From Rhizobium esperanzae (GTDB lineage: Bacteria > Pseudomonadota > Alphaproteobacteria > Rhizobiales > Rhizobiaceae): a stretch of DNA of 64,000 bases. The notes beneath the pieces are model-generated. The model did no database searches. It saw only the letters and a program-made list of their open reading frames with translations, and had not been told where the DNA came from. Shown here piece by piece: positions 16,890 to 26,615 of the stretch. Made by a program: the position numbers and the translations under genes. Position 1 is the first letter of the stretch. Each line of letters starts with the position of its first letter. The DNA is taken from positions 124,001 through 188,000 of the forward strand of contig NZ_MXPU01000012.1 in NCBI RefSeq assembly GCF_002204185.1, given 5' to 3'.

Positions 16890-17660
16890 ATGACGACAGA
16901 ATCCACCTTCACGGAGCAGGCAAGGCATGGCAGCGCCAGGATCTGCCGCGGCTGCTGGGATCAGATGCATATGCCGATCCCGATCGGCGGCCCGCTCGCG
17001 CTTCCCTTCCGCGCCTTCGGCATTACCCGCAGCAAGATGAATCCCGATATCTGCACCATCTGCGAGCGCTCGTTCCAATATGTGAAGAAGCAGCGCCAGA
17101 TCACCGTCGACGCCACCATCCTGTTCGCCGATATTAGGGGCTTTACCGATCTTTCCGAGCGTATCGAGGCGGTGCGCTTGAGCGAAATCGTCAGCCTGTT
17201 CCAGGATCGCTGCGCCCAGGCGATCTGGGCGCACGACGGCATCGTCAACAAGCAGATGGGGGACGGCCTGATGGCGATCTTCAATTTCCCGATCATCCGC
17301 AAAGATCACGCCGGCGCGGCGATCAGGGCCGCCCAGGAGATCCAGGGCAACTGCGCTGCGGCGCTGAGCGGGCTGGCGCTCGACGCCCTGTCCGGCCGCA
17401 CCTTGGGCGTCGGCGTCGGCATCCATTCCGGCGAGGTCCAGATCGGCGAATTCTCGAGCTTCCGCAGCGATTTCACCGCCATCGGCGGCGTCGTCAACCA
17501 GGCCGCCAGGCTGGAATCCCAGGCCGCCGCCGGCGAGATCCTGGTTTCCGCCGAGACGGCGGCCGGGGCCGCCGCTCTCGTCGCCGGAGCCGAAGAGCGC
17601 ACGCTGACGCTGAAGGGCATAGAACAGCCCGTATTAGCGCGGGTGCTGGTCAACCACTGA
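16890..17660 (+). CDS. Class III adenylate/guanylate cyclase with N-terminal Cys motifs
   Basis: 256 residues. The N-terminal 65 residues carry two Cys pairs (CRGCW at about 19 and CTICERSF at about 55) that could bind zinc. The C-terminal cyclase domain (about 70-256) has both metal-binding Asp residues (ILFADIRGFTDLSERI and KQMGDGLMAIF) and GVGIHSGEVQIGEF. Product would be cAMP or cGMP; the specificity residues cannot be read safely by eye. No membrane segment is seen. It is divergent from the DUF899 gene across the palindrome array. Confidence 0.88.
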   Translation: MTTESTFTEQARHGSARICRGCWDQMHMPIPIGGPLALPFRAFGITRSKMNPDICTICERSFQYVKKQRQITVDATILFADIRGFTDLSERIEAVRLSEIVSLFQDRCAQAIWAHDGIVNKQMGDGLMAIFNFPIIRKDHAGAAIRAAQEIQGNCAAALSGLALDALSGRTLGVGVGIHSGEVQIGEFSSFRSDFTAIGGVVNQAARLESQAAAGEILVSAETAAGAAALVAGAEERTLTLKGIEQPVLARVLVNH

Positions 17661-17806
17661 CCGATCAGGCCGCGCGCCACCCAGGCATCATCCCACCCTC
17701 AAAGTCGCGGAGAAATTTCTCGCGCTACGATTGATGACGAATCGCCTTGCAATCGATTAATCTGCAAAAGCGCGTTCATTAAACCATTTAGCCGTTGGGG
17801 TATTAC

Positions 17807-18262
17807 ATGGGCAGTTTTTCTCTGTGGCACTGGCTGATCGTCTTGATCCTCATAGCCGTGCCGTCAATCTTCATCTTCAGAAAACCGCCGGCCGGCCCGA
17901 ACCGCTTCGGCGGCCCGGCTGAGCCGATGGGTTTCGGCCAGGCGATCGGCAGCTATTTCAAGAACTACGTGAACTTCCGCGGCAGAGCGAGCCGATCGGA
18001 ATTCTGGTATTCGGCACTCTTCCTCTCTCTCGTCGCCATCGCTTTGCTTGTCGTGGATCGGAGCGAAACCTTGAACCGGATCTGGTCGCTGGCCACGTTT
18101 CTTCCGTGGATCGCCGTCGCCGCCCGACGCCTTCACGACGTCAACCGAAGCGGATGGCACCAGCTTCTCGGATTTTTGTTTCCCGTTGGAACGATTGCCG
18201 TCCTAGTATGGTACTGCAGAGCGCCGACGGCGGATCATTCCAGAGAGGCGGTCTTTGCCTAG
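17807..18262 (+). CDS. DUF805 membrane protein
   Basis: 151 residues. The first hydrophobic segment is followed by the DUF805 hallmark GRASRSEFWY and by RRLHDVNRSGWHQLL, with further membrane helices between and after them. An in-frame TTG lies 12 bp upstream, but the ATG at 17807 is the natural start. Function of the family is unknown; it is an inner-membrane protein. Confidence 0.88.
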   Translation: MGSFSLWHWLIVLILIAVPSIFIFRKPPAGPNRFGGPAEPMGFGQAIGSYFKNYVNFRGRASRSEFWYSALFLSLVAIALLVVDRSETLNRIWSLATFLPWIAVAARRLHDVNRSGWHQLLGFLFPVGTIAVLVWYCRAPTADHSREAVFA

Positions 18263-18329
18263 GGACAGTGTGAGGATGGTTCTCCCCGCGGGTTAGGTGT
18301 TGCCTTTGCTGGTGCGGCCTATCCGTTGC

Positions 18330-18354
18330 GCGGACTGCCGGATGCGCAGTCCGC
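18330..18354. repeat. Intergenic hairpin GCGGACTGC/GCAGTCCGC
   Basis: Perfect 9-bp arms with a 7-nt loop. It lies in the 261-bp gap between the DUF805 gene and the next lipoprotein gene. A related hairpin with the same GCAGTCCG core is at 39126-39157. The gap also contains mosaic-element fragments near 18420; no gene is seen. Confidence 0.6.
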
Positions 18355-18523
18355 TTCCAGCAGCCGGAGGTTGGACGATGCCGCAGCCCCTACCCGCGCG
18401 CCGCGGCTATGTCGGCAAGGCCCACGAGAGCCTCACCAAGGTGCCTCGAACGGCGAGGCGGGCGCGCCGGCGGTCGGTGGCTATAAGCAGCAAAACCGAC
18501 GCGGGCGAGCCCTCGCAGCCGCA

Positions 18524-18913
18524 TCAGGTCTTCATGCCGGTCAGCTCAGGAAACGGGTAGTAGCGCAGCCGCTTGTCCTGGCAACGGTAGTCATTCGCCG
18601 TTGCGCCGAGGATTTGGCCATCCGTGAAGGAGACGCCGAGATAGGCCCAGTCGCCCCAGCTGTGCTTGGGCACCACACGCACACAGTAAGCATAGATCTT
18701 TTTCTCAGGCTCAAGCAGCACCACGCTGGAAATCCGCGCCCAAACCACTTCTCCCGCTTCGTGTCTGTAACTTCTCTTGAATACGATGTTGATGAAGTTC
18801 TGTCGGACGTCAATAGAGGGCGCACGTTGGGAATCCGCAACGGATTGCGACACTGGGGCATTGCAGCCGACCAGCATCAGCAGGGCAGCGCAAGCGAGAA
18901 TTTTTATTCTCAT
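18524..18913 (-). CDS. Small lipoprotein, unknown function
   Basis: 129 residues. The N-terminus is a lipoprotein signal (ILACAALLMLVGC, Cys about residue 17). The mature part has VVWARISSVVLLEPEKKIY and WGDWAYLGVSFTDGQ, probably a small beta-rich domain. No family recognised. The ATG at 18913 has GGAG 11 nt upstream. The sequence around it is more AT-rich than the average of the window. Confidence 0.75.
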   Translation of the reverse strand: MRIKILACAALLMLVGCNAPVSQSVADSQRAPSIDVRQNFINIVFKRSYRHEAGEVVWARISSVVLLEPEKKIYAYCVRVVPKHSWGDWAYLGVSFTDGQILGATANDYRCQDKRLRYYPFPELTGMKT

Positions 18914-19043
18914 TCGGTTGTTTCTCCAAAGAATCGTAGCGTGATAAACGCTGCGCATTTCTACAAATACAGCGCGAATAATATTTGCAATACATAAAAA
19001 TTGTTCGACGCCGCGCATTAGACGCGGGTCCGGCTGAATAGCT

Positions 19044-19343
19044 CTATTTATGCCCTGGGCTTGAAACCGAACTTGTGGTCCCATTCCCATCATCATCATT
19101 GATCGCCACGCCAGCCTCCAGCGCCGCAAGGATAAAAGCCTGCCGCACCGTTTCCGCCGGCATGCGGCCGGCAAGCCAGGCGCGGCAGAAATCGATCGCC
19201 CTCTGCTGATGGACGCCGCCATTGATCGGCCAGTCGGAGACGAGTGCGTAAAGCGCATCCTGCGGTGAGCGGAGAACCAGCCGCTCGCCGGTATCAAGTT
19301 CGATCGAGATCGATTTTTTCCAGAACGCGGAATGGTCGCTAAT
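19044..19343 (-). CDS. DUF982 family protein with no ATG/GTG/TTG start
   Basis: The frame reads SDHSAFWKKSISIEL, then RSPQDALYALVSDWPINGG, QQRAIDFCRAWLAGRMP and RQAFILAALEAGVAI, which fits the short DUF982 family of rhizobia, about 75-100 residues. No ATG, GTG or TTG exists between the in-frame upstream stop and this conserved region; the first in-frame ATG is at the end of the domain. The best candidate is ATT at 19343, with AGGTG about 8 nt upstream. So the gene either uses a rare ATT start, has a start-codon mutation, or carries a frameshift that joins it to the ATG at 19372. Function of the family unknown. Confidence 0.6.
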   Translation of the reverse strand: MSDHSAFWKKSISIELDTGERLVLRSPQDALYALVSDWPINGGVHQQRAIDFCRAWLAGRMPAETVRQAFILAALEAGVAINDDDGNGTTSSVSSPGHK

Positions 19344-19656
19344 GGCAGTCGCACCTGCAGCTGAATTGACATAGGATTAACTGCCGAGGGCCGATCCCGG
19401 TTCCAGTGCGGGCGAGAGGATGGCACCGGTGCCCCGCCCAAGAGAGCCTCATCCTGGAGCGCCCCGCCGGGGCCCGAAAGAGAAGGCGGGTGCGCTGACG
19501 TTCATGCTGCAAGGAGCAGCGCTGGAGCGTGTCCTTCGAGGCTCCGCCCGCCGGCCACAAGCCGGGCAATTGTTGAGCCAATCCGAACGATTCATCGTTT
19601 CCCTTTTGTACTCTTTGCCTCTTCCCTTTCGCGCTGACTCTCTCCATATTCGCGCC

Positions 19657-22665
<3,009 letters not shown>

Positions 22666-22814
22666 GCGATCTTAGCTCCATCGTCTGTAATGCCGTTGCC
22701 ATCTTGCCGGATGTCTTTTGCAGAATTTTGACGGCTTCATCTGTGTAAGGTGACGTTAAAGCTTCAGCAACTTCTGATTGCTATAAATCAAAAATACTAA
22801 TTTCGCCGGATTTC

Positions 22815-23703
22815 GTGGATTGTGCTGTGAAAAATAATGCGACCTTAAACCTAAATACCGTGGATTATCCCTTCGAAACGTTGGTTCAGCGGGCTAAAGC
22901 AAATCCTCCAAAACTGATCCTCGATCCAGATTTTCAGCGAAAATATAAATGGGACAAGGAGGGATGGGCGCGCGTCCAAATTTATCGAATCATGCCTGAT
23001 GCGGATTCCACTTCCTTCCTGCTACTTCGCTGAGACCAAAGATGGATCGCATCTAGTAATAGATGGAGTGCAACGAATAACGACGGTCTTAAAGTTCTTC
23101 AACAATGAGTTCGCGCTCGAAGAAATGACTGCGTTCCCGGATCTGGAGGGGAAAAAATTTTCGGAGCTAGGGACCTATCGAGCCGAACTCGAGTCAACGA
23201 CAATACGGTGTGTAATACTTAGACGAGAAAACCCAGATGAGTTGGTAACTGAGATATTTGCCCGCCTGAATAAGGGTTCGGTTTCACTATCTGATCAGGA
23301 AATTCGCCACGCTCTTTATCCCGGCGACTTTGATAAACTGCTCAACGAACTGGCGGAAAACAAAATTATAAAAGATTTCGGCCTCGGCAAAGAAGGAAAA
23401 GGAAAGAGAGACGCCAGGGAAGCTGAAGAACTTGTCCTCAGATTCTTCTCATTCTATGAATCACCGGAGGAATATGAGGGAAACCTGTCGAAATTCCTGG
23501 ACAAATACATGAAGACCGCATCGTCTTATTCAACAGAGGAGCTCGACGCCCTCAAGAAGAATTTCAAGAATGCGCTTGATGCCTGCCTGATTGTTTTTTC
23601 TCAAGAGGAGGTATTTTCCGCCTTCATTGACCTTTGCACGTCTGACTCATTTAAGAAATCTACCGCTGGCGGGTTGCAGAGAGACAAAGAAGACGTCATA
23701 TAG
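22815..23703 (+). pseudogene. DUF262 (GmrS/ParB-like) protein, frameshifted
   Basis: The first frame (GTG at 22815 or 22827) encodes the DUF262 N-terminus (LILDPDFQRKYKWDKEGW). Near 22976 it shifts by one base into a second frame (SKFIESCLMRIPLP, then VIDGVQRITTV with the DGxQR motif, and FARLNKGSVSLSDQEIR) that ends at 23703. DUF262 proteins are often parts of restriction or anti-phage systems such as GmrSD. The expected C-terminal part is missing. The region is clearly AT-rich against the flanking host DNA, so it was acquired. I read it as an inactive remnant, or a single sequence error. Confidence 0.75.
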
Positions 23704-24010
23704 GTACGAATCATACAAAACGGGATTGGAAAAAAGCAATATATCGGACGAAGTGTCGGCAAACTTTTTCAAAACTATAAAGATATTTGAAAAGGTTGGA
23801 ATCGACCTAGAGGGAAACGCGGACTTTGCCAAGTACGCGGATTTTATTGGGTCTACTGTAGATAAGCGTAATAGGATAGTACATCATAACGATAATGCCA
23901 GCGACATAAGCTTGACAGACGTTATGAACATAATTCTAAAATTCAAGAATATGCAGAATCTATTTTTGATATTATCGAGAAAAGCCCCCATCTATCGGAA
24001 TTGTAAGAAC
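23699..24010 (+). pseudogene. HEPN-like fragment
   Basis: A third frame following directly after the DUF262 stop reads VSANFFKTIKIFEKVGID, FIGSTVDKRNRIVHHND and SDISLTDVMNIILKF. RNRIVH is the R-x4-H motif of HEPN RNases, and the surrounding pattern resembles the C-terminal half of MAE_28990 or RiboL-PSP type HEPN proteins, which sit next to DUF262 genes elsewhere. The N-terminal half is absent, and the frame runs on without its own stop into the antisense of the next gene, so both ends are truncated. AT-rich like the DUF262 gene. Confidence 0.55.
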
Positions 24011-24106
24011 GCCGAGTCATCCACAAAGTCCCCGAATTACCATAGGCGGCCAGAGGCCTTAAAGTCGGCCCTACCTGAGCCTTTACACCACGCCGTACGG
24101 CCTCCC

Positions 24107-24805
24107 TCACCGATACCCAACCCTCGCCTCCCCCTTCACCAGCGCAAAATAAATCCGCTCTACCCGGCAGGCCGCGCTCCTCGCGCTCGCCTCGTACCCC
24201 GCCGCCGGCCATCCGCGCCGTGGGCTGCCATCGGCCGCCATCAGCCAGTACCAGCGCTCGTCGGAGCCTGTGAGATCGATCTTGAAGATCCGCCCCATGC
24301 AGGTTTCGCCGTCAAAGCCGATGAAATCGTCGCCAGGTTTTTCCTTCCAGGCGTGGCGCCATTTGCCCCTGGGTCTCTCGCCGCTGACGATCACCTCCCA
24401 GTCCTTCCAACCGTTATAGTTCGATCGCGCCGTCAGCGACCCGTCATAGGGCTTCTGGTCGAATTCCATGCGGGCTTCCAGGAAAACGGCGACGGACTCA
24501 CACACCGTTCTCCACGCATCGTCATCGCGTGATGTCAGCCTGTAGGCGAGTTCATCGGAGACGTTGCCCAGTGCCCGGGCGATGGCCAAGACCACCCCTT
24601 CCTTGGTCGCCGGTCGGCCGTTCGCCTTGATGTCGAGATAGGTGCAGAGGAATTCCGCCACCTCGTCTGCGATCGCATCGATGACATCAGGCTTTCGGCG
24701 CTTGCCGATCTCATAGCCGCCGAAATCCCGGATCCGGCGCTGCGTCTGCCTGCGAAGGGCATTGTTGAGGAACGACCGTAACAGCGTTCCGGCATCGTCT
24801 GGCAT
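24107..24805 (-). CDS. Conserved hypothetical protein, 232 aa
   Basis: A soluble protein. The N-terminal half is helical (FLNNALRRQTQRRIRDFGGYEIG, EVAEFLCTYLDIKANG), and the C-terminal half has several Trp and Gly residues (NGWKDWEVIVSGERP, ERWYWLMAADGSPRRGW). No family is recognised. The ATG at 24805 has GGAG upstream. It is downstream of the SRAP gene on the same strand, separated by 118 bp, so common control by the SOS box is possible but unproven. Confidence 0.7.
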   Translation of the reverse strand: MPDDAGTLLRSFLNNALRRQTQRRIRDFGGYEIGKRRKPDVIDAIADEVAEFLCTYLDIKANGRPATKEGVVLAIARALGNVSDELAYRLTSRDDDAWRTVCESVAVFLEARMEFDQKPYDGSLTARSNYNGWKDWEVIVSGERPRGKWRHAWKEKPGDDFIGFDGETCMGRIFKIDLTGSDERWYWLMAADGSPRRGWPAAGYEASARSAACRVERIYFALVKGEARVGYR

Positions 24806-24923
24806 GCGTCGTCCTCTCCTCGTAAGGATGTGTTTGCCGCATGTTTCGTGAATGGCTCCCGCCTGAGCCGGTGAATCAGAGCGATTCCGGAGGTAAGACC
24901 GCCACCGCTTTGCCTGACTTGCC

Positions 24924-25646
24924 CTAGAGCAGCGTCGGCTCCGGATCGTCCTCGACTTCCTCGATGATCTCAGGCCGGTCATTCCTGGGCGAGCCGACGC
25001 CCCGCCCGATCTTCCACATCGTCATCAACTCGGCCGGGAAAGGTCTCATCAAATCGTTCGGATCCGGCTCCGGCGACAGCCAGCGTTCATAATCCTCGCG
25101 ATGCAGGATAACAGGCATGCGGTCATGGATCTCAGCCATCATTTCGTTCGGCTCGCAGGTGACGATGGCAAAGTTGCGGATCGAAATGCCGTTCTCGTCT
25201 TTCCAGCTTTCCCAGATGCCGGCGAGCGCGAAGGCGGAGCCGTCCTTCATCGCGATCGCATAGGGCTGCTTGTTCTTGCCCGTGCCGTGAATGTCCTTCC
25301 ACTCGAAGAATCCATTGATCGGCACCAGGCACCGGCGCGAACCATATGCCGCGCGAAACATGCCATTGGAAGCGATGCTCTCGCAGCGGACATTGACCGG
25401 CGGCGGCCGGCCGCCTGATTTGGCCCAGGAGGGCAGCAGACCCCAGCGTGCCGACACGAAGATGGGGCCCGTTATGTCAGGCTCGCGCACGACGTCCCTG
25501 ATGATGATGGGGTAATCCAGCGACGGCGCGCCATTCCACCGGGGAAAGCGATTTCCCAGCCCGTCAATATCCCCGCCCCTGACAGCAAATGGGAAATTGC
25601 AGATCAGCTCCTCAAGCGAGGTCTTGACGAATATGCGTCCGCACAT
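24924..25646 (-). CDS. yedK: SOS response-associated peptidase, YedK/HMCES (SRAP) family
   Basis: 240 residues. SRAP proteins form a DNA-protein crosslink with abasic sites in single-stranded DNA and so protect them. The catalytic Cys is residue 2 (MCGR), and the active-site Asn (NVRCESI), Glu (GFFEWKD) and His (HDRMPVIL) are all present. The ATG at 25646 has GAGGG upstream. A consensus SOS box lies 31 bp upstream (25677-25691), so LexA control is well supported. Confidence 0.95.
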   Translation of the reverse strand: MCGRIFVKTSLEELICNFPFAVRGGDIDGLGNRFPRWNGAPSLDYPIIIRDVVREPDITGPIFVSARWGLLPSWAKSGGRPPPVNVRCESIASNGMFRAAYGSRRCLVPINGFFEWKDIHGTGKNKQPYAIAMKDGSAFALAGIWESWKDENGISIRNFAIVTCEPNEMMAEIHDRMPVILHREDYERWLSPEPDPNDLMRPFPAELMTMWKIGRGVGSPRNDRPEIIEEVEDDPEPTLL

Positions 25647-25676
25647 GGAACCCTCTCTGCCGGTGCAATGTCAGAT

Positions 25677-25691
25677 GTTCTCATTATGTTC
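25677..25691 (-). promoter_or_regulatory. LexA (SOS) box
   Basis: GTTC-TCATTAT-GTTC matches the alphaproteobacterial SOS box GTTC-N7-GTTC exactly, 31 bp upstream of the SRAP gene start. It is the only exact match I noticed in the window. Confidence 0.8.
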
Positions 25692-25856
25692 CGGGGTGAC
25701 AGGGTGTCAACGACGCCTCAGTTGCGCCCCTGCGGGAATGCCCGCGCCTCATATGTGTAACATGTGCTGCAGCTTCGAACCAATCCACCGTGATTGATCC
25801 GCAACCTCCCGGCCCTAGCTTCTGCTCTCGGCCGGCTCGAACGGAGAAAACCACCC

Positions 25857-26243
25857 ATGCAGGAACTGCGCACCGACCCCTTCCCCGCCGCCGACGAACT
25901 GAACGCCCTCTTTTCCGCCGACTGGGGCAGCCCGCACAGGCGGGATTTCGCCGAAATCCTCTCCCGCAGTCTCGCCCATATCGGCGCCTATAACGACGGC
26001 AAGCTCGTCGGCTTCGTCAATGTCGCCTGGGATGGCGGCATTCATGCCTTCCTCCTCGATACGTCGGTCCATCCCGATATGCGGCGGCAGGGCATCGCGA
26101 CGCGTATGGTCAGGCAGGCTACGAGCATCGCCCGCGAGCGCGGCGCTGAATGGCTGCATGTCGATTTCGAACCGCAGCTGACCGGCTTCTACCGCGCCTG
26201 CGGATTTATCCCGACTGCGGCGGGCCTCATCAAGCTCGCATGA
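25857..26243 (+). CDS. GNAT family N-acetyltransferase
   Basis: 128 residues with the acetyl-CoA binding loop VHPDMRRQGIATRMVRQA (motif R/Q-x-x-G-x-A) and GFYRACGF near the end. The ATG at 25857 has GGAGAAAA upstream. Substrate unknown. Confidence 0.85.
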   Translation: MQELRTDPFPAADELNALFSADWGSPHRRDFAEILSRSLAHIGAYNDGKLVGFVNVAWDGGIHAFLLDTSVHPDMRRQGIATRMVRQATSIARERGAEWLHVDFEPQLTGFYRACGFIPTAAGLIKLA

Positions 26244-26615
26244 GAGATTTCACCGGAAGCCGTCCGCAGGCGCAAGCCCGTCGTCAGGCGGGAAAGCGAC
26301 GCCGATGGTCAGGCGCCGACGCGCAATGCCATAGCGCGTCAGGCGAAGACAATTTTTCACGCTTATACCGCGAGCTTACACACAGGACGCTTATGAATTA
26401 AAAGACTAAAATACGATTTTTGGTTTGCAAATTCGAAGTCCTTCCACAGTATTTCAACCTTACTTTTTCGATAAAAAATCACAATTTTTCATTGAAAACT
26501 TCATTTATCATCGGCATAGATCCCCGAGAGGTTGTCGTCCGTTGAGCCAATAAACAGTTCTTTCGGGGATTTCTCATTTTTCAGAGTAAAACTCATCTTT
26601 GGGGAAGATTAAAAT
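26244..26615. promoter_or_regulatory. AT-rich leader of the RTX gene with a long-loop inverted repeat
   Basis: 372 bp without a gene, far more AT-rich than its surroundings between 26390 and 26610. ATCCCCGA (26520-26527) pairs with TCGGGGAT (26563-26570) around a 35-nt loop, ending about 45 bp before the RTX start. It probably holds the promoter and a structured 5' leader; the exact -10 and -35 boxes are not clear to me. Confidence 0.5.

Noticed and set aside
19420..19656. N-terminal extension of uvrB from the upstream open frame
   Set aside because: The extra 79 codons overlap mosaic repeat sequence and have no ribosome site; the ATG at 19657 fits the family.
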